A stretch of DNA of 64,000 nt from Acanthaster planci (taxonomy: Eukaryota; Echinodermata; Asteroidea; Valvatida; Acanthasteridae): NCBI RefSeq assembly GCF_001949145.1, contig NW_019091395.1, positions 411,106 through 475,105 on the forward strand. The letters run 5' to 3'. Below the pieces are notes generated by a model. It made no database searches. It was not told where the DNA came from and saw only the letters and a program-made list of their open reading frames with translations. Each line of letters begins with the position of its first letter. Within the stretch, counting starts at the first letter, position 1. Positions 49,801 through 61,416 of this stretch are shown one piece after another. A program made the position numbers and the translations under genes.

Positions 49801-52800
49801 TCTACCGCTTTTTACCCGAGTTTCATGGCTGTACGATCATTTTTAAGCATGGCAGGGGTTTTTGTGAGGTGGGTTAGCAATTATGTGCACAGCTGTAATT
49901 TTCCACTCAGACTTGTGACCTACGAATCTTTAAGATTTAAATAAAAAAAGAACTGTAAACATCATTTGGCACTCAAAAAAGGTGCCTGGATGTCTGCACT
50001 TTAATGCCTATTCCATCAAACCAAGTCTGCTCTTATAACCTTGTAGATTTCTTTAGCACAAGTTGACCCACACTACATCTGTATTCTTATGGGGCATTTC
50101 CTTTGTTCTCGTGTAATAAAAAAAAATAGCATGTAAAGCGAGGTATCAAAGTCGCTTCCATTGGATAATTTTGACCTGATGTCCCTTATGTGAAATGCTT
50201 CAATATGCAATGGAAAAATATACCTTGAAAATTCCTTCCTTTTTGAGTCAATTTCAAATCCCATTTTGTGAAATTCTTGTAGTGTACCGTTAAGAACCCC
50301 ACAAGGACAATGAATGTTCCTTGTGGGGTACTTCCTATTGTTCTGGTACCCAGTGAACACACACGCTTGTTTGTTTTCCTTAAAATAGGTCAAGCCTGCC
50401 AACAGTTTCCTGAAATACTGGTCTTTAAAGTTTGAAGTATTTTTTCAAGTTGGTATTCTTGAAGTAAAATGTTAAAGCTCGTTTCGCCATTTGGTCAGCT
50501 TTTTGAATATTTATAATTCTCACCCCAATAGTCTGATTTGCTGTATTTTATTTCAACAATTTAATCCATTTTTAAAAGTGAAAATAAGATTTTATTGGGT
50601 TCATTCTCACACTTTTTTCCAAATGCTTTTATAAATTTACATCTGCTAGCAGACAACATTTCTTTGGTTTAAGTCCATGAAAAACTGTCTCAAACCTGCC
50701 CCTGGTCACTTAACATAAATTAAGGATTACAAGAGGGTATCCCAGCAAATATACAGATACCAATAGAAAATATTATGGATGGGCACATTATTAGAGAAGA
50801 AAAATTGGATGGGTCCCTTTAAATAACAGTAGAGCAGAGTTGATTTAATTTTAGTATGTGGGTCGATCGGAAATGAAGGTGAGCCAACAGATGTAGGAGG
50901 GAAGGGGGGACAGAGAGAACAAGTCTGGAGAATTACCTTGAAATAGCTTCTGTGGTCAAGTTCGACCGTAGCTGGATCCATCCCTGCTCCGAAAATAGCT
51001 CAGGAGGCTTGAAATAGAACGTGTTTGTGGCTAACCCCCTCTGTGGTGGTTTTCAAGATACCAACTTTGGCCGAGACAGGAATAGTCGTGAACGATTGTC
51101 AAGCTTGAAGAGTGAAGGATCTGTGAAATGCTGTGTATTTTGTGTGGGGTGCTAAATTTACATTGTGTCGTTGAATGTCTGGTGTAGTTGTGGTGAGGGG
51201 TTAGAGAGCTTCGTCTCCACTCTCTGGAAGAACAAGGGAGAAAAGGCTTCAACTGAGGGATCATGTCCCTTTTTTCATTTGTGACTGTGTACCAGAAGAT
51301 TGAAATCTTTGAATACATTGAAAAATCGACCAAGATAAACAATCCAAAAAATTGAAGTTTCCCATGCACAGTGCAGCTAACAAAAGATATTTTGTCGACT
51401 ATTTGTTCCATAATGCTCTGCAAATAGCCCTCTCCTTGACAACTTCTTGGTGGCACACTGCATTGTGAATCACAATGTGAAAGAAAGGCCTGTATAATAT
51501 TTAGTATGGAAATACTGTTCTTTTATGATTTTTCTACTGGAGACAAGGGTAGGGAACCTAAAGGATTTTATCAGCCAATTTTGGTTTTGTACCCGTAGGC
51601 TGTGACACGGGTCTAGGCCATGCCACCGCTTTGCACCTAGACAGCCTGGGTGCTCACGTGTTTGCCTGCTGCTATGACAAAAACGGCACCGGCGAGCGGG
51701 ACCTCGTGGCTAACAGCTCCAGCCGGCTGACGACAATAGAGTTAGACGTGACCGACCAGGAGCAGATACAAGAGGCTTTAGAGATTGTGAAGGATCTCCT
51801 GAACGGACGAGGTAAGAAATTGGCTACGATGTCTGGGTGACTTGGCTGCGGCTTGAAATTACGCACATGTCTGTGGTAATGGCTTCTGTCACTTCCCATA
51901 GGGTTGTGCACAGTTGCAAGCCGCGGCCAAGTAATTCAGACGTGGCTGTACAAACTTTGCCATTAGCAACCTGGGGATTTTCCAACACTTGGTTTTGCCT
52001 CTGTCTCGGGCCTTGTCTCTAATGTCAAAACCGCTTGTATACCTATGATATTCAGATTAAATGAAAATACTTCGTTCTTTGGACCGAAAGCTTGTACATA
52101 CTGTAGTTTTGACAGTCTGTTAACAAAATATGACTCGTAATCTAACTCCTTCAGAGTTAAAATCAGGCAAAGCCAGAGATGGTGGAAAATCCTCCCAAAG
52201 CAGAGGTGCACACTTTGCATATATTCATGGTCTAGCGTACAGTTCTGCAGTTCAGTCCACCACAAGTCGAATCACATGTCAAGCATGGAGTATTAACGAG
52301 TCAAGACACCAGTTCAGAGTGATGCATCTGTCACTATTCATTTGAAGTCTGTGACTTGACTGAGACTGAATGACCCTGTGACGGATCAGTGAGGAGGCGT
52401 GGTGATCCTTTCCAGATATGCTTGTGATAAGTGACTTTGTGCATGATCTAAAGAGGGCGCTGTAGCCCACACGCAGCCAGCAGAGTAAAGGGCAGTCACA
52501 TTTCCCTTGTCCCCTTGCCATGTTTGGCTGTTCCCAATTTGAAATCAGTGCGTGCATACAAGGAAAGGCAAGTTTTCAATTCAGACCATTTCCTGTCAAT
52601 GGATCACATGTTGGACTTTGTGTAAATAAAGACGAAAGAGGAGGCGGCTTGTCTTGGAGTGAGGACTCCTCTCCGCTTGTTCACCAGCAAGTTGGTGGGG
52701 AGTGCTCATTTTATTGGTAGCGATGCGGCCGCAGTGTGTGCATTTCATAGTCCTTGTGAACCATTGAAGTGCAGTTCCCTACCAAAGGAGCATGTGTTGC

Positions 52801-55800
52801 TAGGAATATTGCACCCTCTCTTGGTCCAGCTCGGGGCTCATTTCTTACTGTACCGGTAATGCAACCCACCGTAAGCCAACAAAATGCATGGGAGTTGCCA
52901 GAGCCACTTTTTAATGAAGGCCTCTCAAAGGAAAGGCATCTTGCACAATGTAAATCAGTTGGCACCCTCAGCATTTTCCGCCTACCTAACATCCTTTTCA
53001 TCTGGATGTTATACTGAAAGATACAGTTCATGCACAATAACACGGAGATCTGTTTGCTCTTCCTAATGAAAAAAAAATTCAAAATATAGCTTTGTTACAT
53101 AGTTTTAGACAAATTTTGTGGGATCTGGTTACAGAATTGTTGGATCTGTCATTTAGAAACTTTTGCCATGTTGACTTCAAACGTTGATGTGCTTTTTACA
53201 TTCCCTTTTGTTCTCCAACCAATTTCCAGAATTATGGGGCATGGTCAACAATGCAGGTGTCTGCCTGTACGGAGAGGCGGAGATCACGACGGTGGAGGCC
53301 TTCAAAAAGATGTGGGAGGTCAACTGCCTGGGTCACTTCCGGATGGTCAAGACATTCTTGCCTTTGCTGAGGAAGTCAAGGGGGAGAATTGTGAATGTAA
53401 CCAGCATGTGTGGTAAGTTAATGTAACCCTAAAAGAGGTGGGGAAGGATGGAATCTGCCTTCTCCCTTGACACATTCTCTAATGGGGCATCTGTTCTTTA
53501 TCCTAGTATTTTAGAAGTTTTTCAGGTGATGCTTTTGTGATCATTTTGATACCAATTTTTTGAAAAATGGATATGCCATTCTCACAATACGGCCTTTTTC
53601 CGAGGGAGGGTGGTCAAAAAAGGTACATTTAGACCACTCTGAGGAGGTGCCATTACAGCTGTGGCATGGCACTTGCACTTCCCTACCTCCAAGATGACAG
53701 ATTTTAACGTTTGATATGCCGTGAGACATATCTAGGCTGCATGGACTTCAAGTCTGCCCTGATCTTAACGATAACCAAGTTAACGATCAAACGACGACGA
53801 CCAAAAACTGACAGCCGGTCACAGAAGTCTGTTGGTCGAAGAGGTATTTAATACGTGTGTGTCAACTGTCTGCTAGCGAGGAGACATCACAGCAATGGCC
53901 TCGAATTCTGGTTGCCTGATGAGGCTACATGCGCGGACTCCGATTTGATACCATGATCGTAAGCTCAATCTTTCATGTGTGCGTGTAAACTTTGCAGATA
54001 AAGTAGCCACGCCGAGCTTCCCAGCGTACTGCAGCTCCAAGGCGGCGGCCCTGGGCTTCTCCAATGTCCTGAGGATGGAGCTGAAGAAATGGGGCATCGA
54101 CGTTTCCATCATACAGCCGGGTGGATTCAAGACGCGTAAGTTTGTTTCCTGGAACAGCAGAGCCATGCACAAGTTAGAGAGTGCAGTGTATGGCTTAGCA
54201 ACAGGGATAGATGAAGGAGGCTAACAGTTTTGGTGGTCCCGTCTACTGTTTATTGATTTACATTGGTTAACACGGATGCACCCTGGGCCAATGACAGCTG
54301 AGGGGACAAGTTTCCCTGTAACTAACGTCGTACTCAAGACCTTGATGAGGGAACCAGCCTAACCCGCTTGTGCTTTTGTCAAAATCTCAGTTTCACTTCA
54401 AGTGGAATAATGATGTGTTCATTAAACAATCCAAAATCTGTGACGATACAATTGTTATCGGTACGTAACAGATGCTTCCTATTGCCAGTATTTTTTTAAT
54501 AAATTTGAATGTGTTCAAAAGTAAAAAAGTCAAAATCACATCACAAAATAAAATGGCACGGATTCTTCCAAATATTTTCAATTTGAAGCACATTCGCAAA
54601 GCAAGTTTGAGTGCAGTATCAGTACTGATTGCACTAGACAAAAATGACACAGACAAAATGATAATGGAAATGATGCTCCGAAAAATACAGCAGCATGTGC
54701 AAAATACATTAAAAATCCTCTCGTCTTTCAGCTGCCAAACGAGGAAAAAAAATTCTCACCAGATTTATTAATAGCTGTTTCTGATTGAATTTTCCTCACA
54801 TTTACCAACTGCACATCAGGATGATTATAACCTGTCGCTGCTTACAAGCATCATCCAGTTTTGTCCAATCGAGGCTGCATCTGTTGAACATCATGTTCAT
54901 TTCAAGCCTTGAACAAGAACAACTATTTTAAATATGTGCTATCCACCAGTAGGTGTGTCCTTTTGGCCTGTTTGTGATATGCCATACTCTAACCCATGTC
55001 AAATTTGAGCGCAATCTTCATACTGTGCATGATTCAGCTACATGTTCACGACTGTATGTACACCTGCAGTCCACGTATCGCGTACATGCACGCGGTGAAC
55101 AAAGTTGTTGTGGAAACTCTACTACAAATTATGATTTGCAGGTACATGTATGTGCAGCAAACTTGTTTCGTAGTTGTAGGGACAAGTACACATTATTTCT
55201 CCCTTTCTGCAGGGACAAAAAATGCTGTGAGGACAGGGAAATGTCCCCACAACTCGGTCCTACTTTGCCTATAAAACAAGAGACTGTCCCCGGGGTAAAG
55301 GCCCTGCCCACACTCTCTCACACATTAGGCTTATGTTCCAAGTTGTCCATGGTGTGTGGTTAACACTGATGGCTCAGTTGATTGCAATCGATCCCTCTGG
55401 ACTTGAACATTAAAAGAGACATTACATGTAATCATTTCAAAAAGTTTCTATGACATCTGTGTGATTACAGAAGCTGTGGTGGGCACCCAGTTCATAACAA
55501 GGTACCAGCAACTGCTTGCAGCACTGGATCCAAAGATAGCCGACGACTACGGCAAGCGCTACTTCACCACAGCCCTTGGCTCCATGTACACCTCGGATGA
55601 CTTCCGGTTCCTGGAGGACTTCTCACCCGTCAGCGTGGCGGTCGCGCACGCCCTCTTCGCCAAGAGCCCTCGGGCGCACTACTTGTGTGGGCCGCCGGCC
55701 CTCGTCCTGGACTGGATAGCCAGCCACCTGCCTGCATTTGTCAATGACGCCATCGGGATGCTGGTGACAGGGACATACGTCCCGGAGAGCGCCCTCCCGA

Positions 55801-56036
55801 ACGATCAGGAGAAGCGTGCTGCGGCGGAACGGAGGCAGTCGCAGCAGAGGGCAAAGAACCAGAGGGCAAACATGCCGCCCAAGCAGGTGCACTTTAAGCT
55901 GGGAACCAGCGAAAGCGGGAACCAAGAGAGCAGTACTAATGGAGTCCAAAATGTTGGAACCACTGAAACTGGGAACCAGGGAAACAGTGGCAATGGCACT
56001 GAGAGTACACCAGATTCTACGCACAGCAGTACATAA
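40864..56036 (+). CDS. Membrane short-chain dehydrogenase (SDR9C, HSD17B2/BDH1-like), complete, 5 exons
   Basis: Exons 40864-41125, 51599-51811, 53230-53412, 53998-54135 and 55471-56036 join in phase (every junction phase 1) with GT-AG borders, giving 453 residues. Residues 1-80 carry hydrophobic segments (LLTFPYVLVLILP; FLGGFCGVFVFAAAVY), suggesting membrane anchoring. The Rossmann fold follows: ITGCDTGLG cofactor motif (86-94, TGxxxGxG), NNAG (165-168), catalytic Ser217 (NVTSM), Tyr230 and Lys234 (YCSSK), and QPGGF. The TKTFLPLLRKSKGR-like helix and DYGKRY resemble HSD17B2 and BDH1; the long hydrophobic N terminus favours an HSD17B2-like steroid or retinoid oxidoreductase. The substrate cannot be read from sequence. 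Residues about 377-453 are an extra hydrophilic tail (Arg/Gln-rich, then Gly/Ser/Thr/Asn repeats) that I do not associate with the family. Intron 1 is about 10.5 kb. Confidence 0.93.
41366..41462 (-). repeat. Dispersed repeat family, copy 3 (reverse orientation)
   Basis: The reverse complement carries AGTGAAATTTAG, ATCAGAAAACATGG, TTTTTTTTTCAGATGAGTCT and GGTTTGTGCACGGGGC, the same order as at 20,153 and 36,488. It sits in intron 1 of the dehydrogenase gene. Confidence 0.5.
41541..41752. mobile_element. Diverged inverted-repeat element in dehydrogenase intron 1
   Basis: The left end TTGTTGGGTGTGATGGGCCG and the reverse complement of the right end TTATTGGGCGTAATTGGTCA align over about 30 bases ending ATCT(G/A)CACAA, with roughly a third of positions different. 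No coding frame. Confidence 0.4.
41753..45565. other. Dehydrogenase intron 1, nothing recognised
   Basis: AT-rich intronic DNA. Frames at 42,189-42,524, 43,406-43,680 and 44,306-44,590 lack splice sites and coding character. Confidence 0.4.
45566..45623 (+). repeat. 29-bp tandem duplication
   Basis: Two units (45566-45594, 45595-45623) of the form CTAGCNAATGTCTGCAACTT followed by AAGGAGACC differ at one base only, so the duplication is recent. It lies in intron 1 of the dehydrogenase gene. Confidence 0.95.
46051..46302. mobile_element. MITE with about 55-bp inverted ends flanked by TTATAA
   Basis: The left end CAGGGGCCAATTTCACAGAG then CTGCTTAAG, and the reverse complement of the right end CAGGGGCCAATTTCATAGAG then CTGCTTAAG, are nearly identical for over 45 bases. 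TTATAA occurs at 46051-46056 and 46297-46302, equidistant from the arms, as a likely duplicated target. The 240-bp interior is non-coding. It is the best preserved member of the family that includes 19641-19930. Confidence 0.9.
46303..48815. other. Dehydrogenase intron 1, nothing recognised
   Basis: Intronic DNA with TACATGTA clusters near 47,450-47,610 and no gene-like frame on either strand. Confidence 0.4.
48816..49174. mobile_element. MITE with 25-bp ends TTATAACACCTC...CAGATTCTG
   Basis: TTATAACACCTCGCCCACAG then ATTCTG at the left end is matched, with one base missing, by the reverse complement of 49150-49174. The interior contains TTGCTAGTTTTACTCATGTT and ATACCACTGCTTC, words that reappear in the adjoining foldback element. 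The two are therefore related or one is derived from the other. Confidence 0.75.
49171..49344. mobile_element. Near-perfect foldback (hairpin) element, about 80-bp arms
   Basis: The left arm (about 49174-49252) and the right arm (about 49262-49342) are reverse complements through ACAAATATTGACTGC, GTGGTA-AGTAAAACTAG and AGGTGATCCATGGAGCATT. Only a few bases separate them. Its left boundary coincides with the right end of the 48816-49174 element, giving a run of related inverted repeats. Confidence 0.9.
49345..51598. other. Dehydrogenase intron 1, 3' part
   Basis: The only structure seen is a hairpin at 50292-50333 with arms ACCCCACAAGGA and TCCTTGTGGGGT. The intron ends in TTTTGGTTTTGTACCCGTAG at 51598. 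Confidence 0.5.
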
Positions 56037-56512
56037 TCTGTACATAATACAACTGATGATAAATTATAAATGATTTCTTTTCTTAAAATAGGAGTAAATC
56101 CTATGAAAATTTCAATACGCAAAATTTTTAAGAGATGAGAAATATTTTCTATGCAGTTCAATACCAGTTTTGTTTTATGAACAGTGTTACCTGAAAATGT
56201 GTTTTATAGTTGTAAGCCTAAAAAGTGTCTGCTAAGCTAACATTTTTTTCATATAAATTTATAGGGGAAATGGATGAGGTGACTGGTTAAATTACATGCT
56301 TTTGCTTTTCTCGCCTTTGATATCTAATTTAGGATAAAATTTTGTTTTTATTTTTTTCCTGTATTTAATTGCAATCCATAAGGATTTCCCAGTGTTCATT
56401 AGATTAGTACTTATTGATATATTTACAGGGTTTTGCAATGGGTACCTTGGTTCACCCATGCAGGATTTCAGTCATTTGTGAGTTAACGGTACATATTTAA
56501 CAACATGGGCTT
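56037..56512. other. Start of dehydrogenase 3' UTR
   Basis: AT-rich, without a canonical AATAAA close to the stop codon. The transcript therefore probably extends further right, through the inverted-repeat cluster. Confidence 0.35.
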
Positions 56513-56666
56513 TTCACAATAGTATGCCTCTAAGAGTTTGCCACGCGTTGACCAATCACAATGCACGAAATCTGTCGACCCAATGCGCATTTGGGAAGGG
56601 TCGACAGACTTCGTGCATTGTGATCGGCCACCATGTTGCAAATGCTTGGAGGCACGCTATTGTGAA
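56513..56666. mobile_element. Foldback element with about 69-bp arms
   Basis: TTCACAATAGTATGCCTC at 56513 and the reverse complement of 56598-56666 match along their length. The inner stem AATCACAATGCACGAAATCT then GTCGACCC is almost perfect. The loop is about 16 bases. Confidence 0.85.
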
Positions 56667-56680
56667 TGGCCTGGTATTGT

Positions 56681-56810
56681 TGACTGCTTTGATGTGGGGT
56701 ATGATGTTTTGAAATGCGGAGGGACCCATAGCTTCTGAGGCGAAGCCAAGGGTGCATTGCGCATCCCCGGGGGGTGTTCAAAACACCATATCCTACATCA
56801 CAGCAGTCAG
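56681..56810. mobile_element. Second inverted repeat, 33-bp arms with a GC hairpin core
   Basis: TGACTGCTTTGATGTGGGGT then ATGATGTTTTGAA (left arm) pairs with the reverse complement of 56778-56810, CTGACTGCTGTGATGTAGGA then TATGGTGTTTTGAA. The core holds a GCTTCTGAGGCGAAGC hairpin. It lies 14 bp from the foldback at 56513-56666; the two may be one composite insertion. Confidence 0.75.
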
Positions 56811-57325
56811 GATTTGGTTGGTCATATCTCTGTCTGGATGTTTTTCACTTGTTTTTCTTATTTAAAGGAAATTAAAGTGACTAAGAAACCTTTGAACAGT
56901 GGCAGGTAATGATCCCTGTATAATCCTGTCCACTGTGGGGGATGTGTGCATCTGTGCCTGGGTGTGCACACATGCAGCTCTACTGTGATGTCTAACAGTG
57001 AGTGTGACATGCAGTTATGTCACCCCGTCACGTAACTGTTTGGGACGATGTAAAAAAAAAAAATATCAAGACAGAGATGTGACAATTTCGGTTATTGCCA
57101 CTTTCTTGCATGTTTTTGACTAGTGAACACTTGTTACTTTTGAAATGCAGTTGATAGAATATTCGCATTCTCACAAATAATTGTTCGTTCATTCTTTTCT
57201 GCACTTGCATGGTGTAACGCCCACTTTCTTGACCCTAGAGCAAGATGACATTGGTAACTTGGAACTTGTTTACCTTTGACTTTTGTGGGGCTAAAGTGTA
57301 TAACAGCAGTGTGGAAACCTTGAAC

Positions 57326-57550
57326 CAGTGGCGTAACTATGGGGGGAAGGGAGGGGAGGACAGATGCCCCCCCTTCAGATGCCCATGTCTCCCGGGTGCC
57401 CCCTCATTTGCAATCTGTGTATAATCTCCATTGAGTTTATATAGCTACGTAGCTGCAGCTTTGTTTCTTGTGAAAAAAAACGTGTGCACCCCTAGGTGAG
57501 CCGCACCCCCAGGTGGCCCCCCCCCACTTTTAGCCCTAGTTATGCCACTG
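57326..57550. mobile_element. hAT-like MITE, CAGTGGCGTAACTA ends
   Basis: It begins CAGTGGCGTAACTATGGGGG; the right end in reverse complement reads CAGTGGCATAACTAGGGC. CAGTGGCGTAACTA ends and an 8-bp target duplication are typical of hAT-type non-autonomous elements. The flanks CCTTGAAC and CCTGTAAC are similar in six of eight positions. The interior has poly-G and poly-C blocks in inverse orientation. Confidence 0.85.
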
Positions 57551-58096
57551 CCTGTAACTGGTTGAGTGTCTTAAAGGAAACAGGCACATTCAACCGGATT
57601 TCATAATACATGTATATACACAGATATTTCTCAGTACTATGTTATTTGTAGATGGTGGAACATGGTTTGCTCAGTACAAATTACATTATGCAACATCAAA
57701 TTTCGGGTGACTTTGTTCTTGGATTGTTTTACGCTTGTAAATTGAGCCATCACATTGTTATTCTTAATTCATAAATACCTCAGACAGTCTCCCTCTACTA
57801 CAATCTGCAACTTGACCTTGTATTAACATTTGATAATAAGAAGTGATGATGGCTGCTGTGTAAATCATGCGCTGGCACCTGGATACCAGACAGTTTAATC
57901 GATTCTGATTGGTCACTAGTCTGTGTGCACACGGCTCGCCATGCGCCTGCCTATTGGACAATTTGCACAATTATTATTCCATAAAATTGATGGAGGTGTT
58001 TGGAAAAATGAAAGTTAAATTCTAGAACAAAATCGCCGGAAATCCATCACGTATCGACTTTTGTTTGACTCTCTGACTAAAAAGGTGTTTATGAAT

Positions 58097-58243
58097 GGGA
58101 ATAACTATGTGCTTGGCCGGTCTTAAACAAGAAGACTGACCACTGATAATGTTCCTGCCTGCAGCTTGGGCGTTAGTCGCATCCATTCTCCTGAGCCGGT
58201 CTTAAAAAGCTGTTTAAGACTGGTCAAGCACATATTTATTCCC
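58097..58243. mobile_element. Foldback element with 33-bp arms
   Basis: GGGAATAACTATGTGCTTGG then CCGGTCTTAAACA (58097-58129) is the inverse of 58211-58243, with three mismatches. The interior carries a second GCCGGTCTTAAAAAGC/GTTTAAGACTGGTC hairpin. Confidence 0.8.
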
Positions 58244-59341
58244 GTAACAATTGCTGCAATCATAAACAAAAAAATGAAAATAAGAAAGGAATAAAGGTAT
58301 TGTATATTGGTTCCGTTTCTATGAAGAGTAAGCCAGGTTGCAGTTCTAAGGAGTTTCATTGGTATATTGAATTAAGATTTGGTATTGAGACCACGAGTCC
58401 TGTACTTCGACTGGTGTTTTGATTATTTCACTTAAAGGTGCACCTGTCACTAGGTTAACTGAAGACAAATTATTGGGGTGTAGGTTTTTTGCTTCTTGAA
58501 TATTTACCTAGACGGTCTGTAGTTTGTGAATTCCTGATTTTTCAGTTTCCTAGAAAAATATCTGAAGAAAAATACTTGGCAGCTAAAAAACCCAGAGGAA
58601 TGAACCTGAGGTAGACGTTTGCAGAGAAAGAAAAGCTGGGCTTGGTTATTGTCTATGTTGGATACTATGCCAAAACTGGTGTTGTGTGCCCCGACTCATC
58701 CATAATAGGAGAAGCCACATTTTTATGAATGTTGAGGTGGGCCACTGCCCAAAAGTGGTACTTGTCTTGTGCTGGTTGTTTGGATGAGGTTAGGTGCACA
58801 AGGGTGAAACAACCTTTTTTTGGGGGGGGTCCAAAATTGGAACTGTTTCAAGTAACCTTGTGGGGGGAGTTGCCTTTTGTCCTTCGAAAAAAAATTGGGG
58901 ACTGGTGGGTGGCACCAGGGGCCCTCATGGATCCGCCATTGTGGGTGAATGAGTAAAGGTCAACACCTGACAACTGGTGATATTTCTAAGTCTGCTAGTT
59001 CATACACAACCTTGTGAAGTGAAGAGCTAAATGCGCCCCCATCTTTTCACCTCAGATAATATCTTGAAAGATTTCCTATGTAATAACTGTCTTCCATGTT
59101 AACAGTGGCCACTTTGCATAGTCTGTTACATCAGCCTGTGTTCAGGCTATTTAACAATTTCACGCAGATAATGTTAAGGTTGCAGTAGACATGATGTCCT
59201 TGCAGACTTGATCAAAGACTAATCTACCGCACAATTTTAGATCGGCTTTGCATTCCTTAGATCAACTGATGAAGATTTATGCAACGTGCATTAACACACT
59301 CGCATCTTCCAAGTTAAAAGGCTAAAGTGGTTGGAATGTGA

Positions 59342-59347
59342 AATAAA
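59342..59347 (+). terminator. Candidate poly(A) signal of the dehydrogenase gene
   Basis: AATAAA followed by a T/G-rich stretch (GATTGTTTTTCCCTGACTGA). A second AATAAA lies at about 58290. Using either would give a 3' UTR of 2.2-3.3 kb that includes the inverted repeats; this is inference. Confidence 0.25.
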
Positions 59348-60807
59348 GATTGTTTTTCCCTGACTGACTGTGATTGTAATGCTTGGATAATAGTACTAAG
59401 CGATGCCAAAAAATCTTGTACATGTATGTTGGTCCTAGTCTAAGGATATCTATAGTTGATTCTGTAGTTCTCATTTTCAACCAACCCTTATTTTTGACTC
59501 TAACTACAAGGAAAAAGAAAAGCCTTTTGTATACTGCTGACCCTGTCTGGAATTTCTTACCAAGAAAAAATTGAGAAAAAAGGATATTCTTGAGAATTTC
59601 CCATAAAGAAGCAAGTTGGTTTTACCCTTTTTCCCCCCACTAACCCCTTAAGGTCCATAAAACATGAGAACAGCAGAATTAACAAAGGGGGGCCCTGATA
59701 GAATTACAACTTGACAAGATGTGGTCAGCCCTTGTCAACAAGACAAGGTTTAAGTACCAAGCTCGTTCCCCCATAGTCAGAATGTCCCCTGCAAACTTGC
59801 TGCAGTTGGTGGCACTGTGACATTTAGCTGGGATATCTGTGCCACAGACTTTGACCCAACTGCTACGCTGAGACAGGTGGACCAGTTGACATGTTTTCCA
59901 AACCAGTAACTTTTTGTCAAAATTAGGTAAACCACCTCATTTTTAACTCTGTCCTCAACCCTTAACTGTTGATCGATTTAGCACTGAATAGGGTTTACAT
60001 TTTGTTCGAAGGTTTTGCATATGAGATCAAGAGAACTGTTACAAAAGGAACAGCAGATCTTTTGCAACGTAACTTAAAATATCAACACGGATATCATAAT
60101 CTCTTTGACTTGGCAAATAATTTATGAACAGCTCGGATAAAAAGAAATCAATTAAATGTTTGACAGTTTGTTTTGAATTCATGCAATTAAGAATTAATCT
60201 GCTTTATGTTATGTTACAAATAGTAAATTCAATGAATGATTTGTGCCTTGTTTAAAATGACGCAAAACAACATCTTTTTCTTCCATGACCATTTTGACCA
60301 ATTTTTACATGGTATCTCTAGAAAACAAAATGCTAGACTATGTACACTTTTCAGTAATCCATTATCTTTTGCTAATTATCAAGAGAAGTTCCCCATCCTT
60401 AAAAAAAGATCATATAATCCCCCAACATTTATTGAAGCCTTCAATTTTATGTCAGTCAATAAAAATGTGACAGGAAATGATATTATGTCAATCAATTTGA
60501 CTGATTTTGATTGTCTCCATTATAGATATGCTTTATAACAAAAGATTCATCCCTGCCTGGCGTGTTTTGTTTTGTTTTTTGGGGGAGGGGGGAGCTACTA
60601 GATTGGGTAAAAGGAACATTCCGTATAATTTTTAGCATTAGGCCTACTTTCTGTGTCTGAAAGTCACTAAGCTATTTAAAAAACTTCACTGAAACTGCAA
60701 CCCCGCCAAAAAGCACTTAGAAAGAAATGGTGCATTTTTTTTAAAATAAAAGGTATGTCATTCGTCTTAAAAAAAAAGAAAAGAAATCAATAAATACCAT
60801 ATCAGAC
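59348..60807. other. AT-rich intergenic stretch, nothing recognised
   Basis: An open frame at 60236-60538 is very AT-rich and shows no splice sites or homology I recognise. Confidence 0.4.
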
Positions 60808-60813
60808 AAAAAA
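60808..60813 (-). terminator. RNA polymerase III terminator of tRNA-Tyr
   Basis: Six consecutive T on the minus strand, seven bases after the discriminator base of the tRNA. Confidence 0.85.
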
Positions 60814-60820
60814 TTATCAA

Positions 60821-60910
60821 TCCTTCGAGCCGGATTCGAACCAGCGACCTATGGATCTCAGTTACCTCACATTCTACAGTCCACCGCTCTACCAACTGAG
60901 CTATCGAAGG
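60821..60910 (-). tRNA. tRNA-Tyr (anticodon GTA) with a 17-nt intron
   Basis: The minus strand folds as a complete cloverleaf: acceptor CCTTCGA with TCGAAGG, D arm GCTC-AGTTGGTA-GAGC, anticodon stem GTGGA with TCCAT, T arm CTGGTTCGAATCCGG, discriminator A. The anticodon GTA is at 60875-60877. A 17-base intron (60857-60873) follows the base 3' to the anticodon, as is usual for eukaryotic tRNA-Tyr. The mature length is 73. A and B boxes are intact, no CCA is encoded, and a T6 terminator follows. It appears functional. Confidence 0.97.
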
Positions 60911-61416
60911 GCTGTTACGAAAGTGGAGAATCAGTAGGACTTTGAAGGAAGCATTCTGTTATCTTGATTGCTATGCAAAGCATGCACACGACACGATCGG
61001 ATGAGTCATAAATATTTCATGACTGCGTGCGTGAACACACACCCTGGCTGTGTACGCACAAGGCATTAGCATAATGTGTACGCAGCATGCAACGGACCGG
61101 CCGGGCCACGGACTCATCTCAGGCGCAGGCGCTAGGCGCGGGCCACGGTAAAAATGAATAGCGCCATCTCGTGCCAATCGTAGTTTTACACCCCTAATTC
61201 TAGCCAGCTAGGGCGCGCGCAAAGGGAGGTTTACAGCTAGGAAAACATTTTGAACTACAGTCTGGAGTTGATTATTGCGGCTTTACCCTCTTGGGACAGT
61301 TCTCGAATTTCCCCATTGCTTTGACAAAACAAGCTTTACTGAACATGTGTATCTTGTTCCATTCTTATAAATCTGAGGGAGAAACAAATAGTGAAAAATG
61401 ACACTGAAAAACTTAC

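Noticed and set aside
51599-51811. Possibility that the dehydrogenase gene starts at exon 2
   Set aside because: Exon 1 joins in phase and supplies VVLITG, the first strand and the start of the TGxxxGxG motif, which exon 2 alone lacks.
60236-60538. 100-codon plus-strand open frame
   Set aside because: Phe/Asn/Ile-rich translation of AT-rich DNA, with no paired splice sites and no family resemblance.
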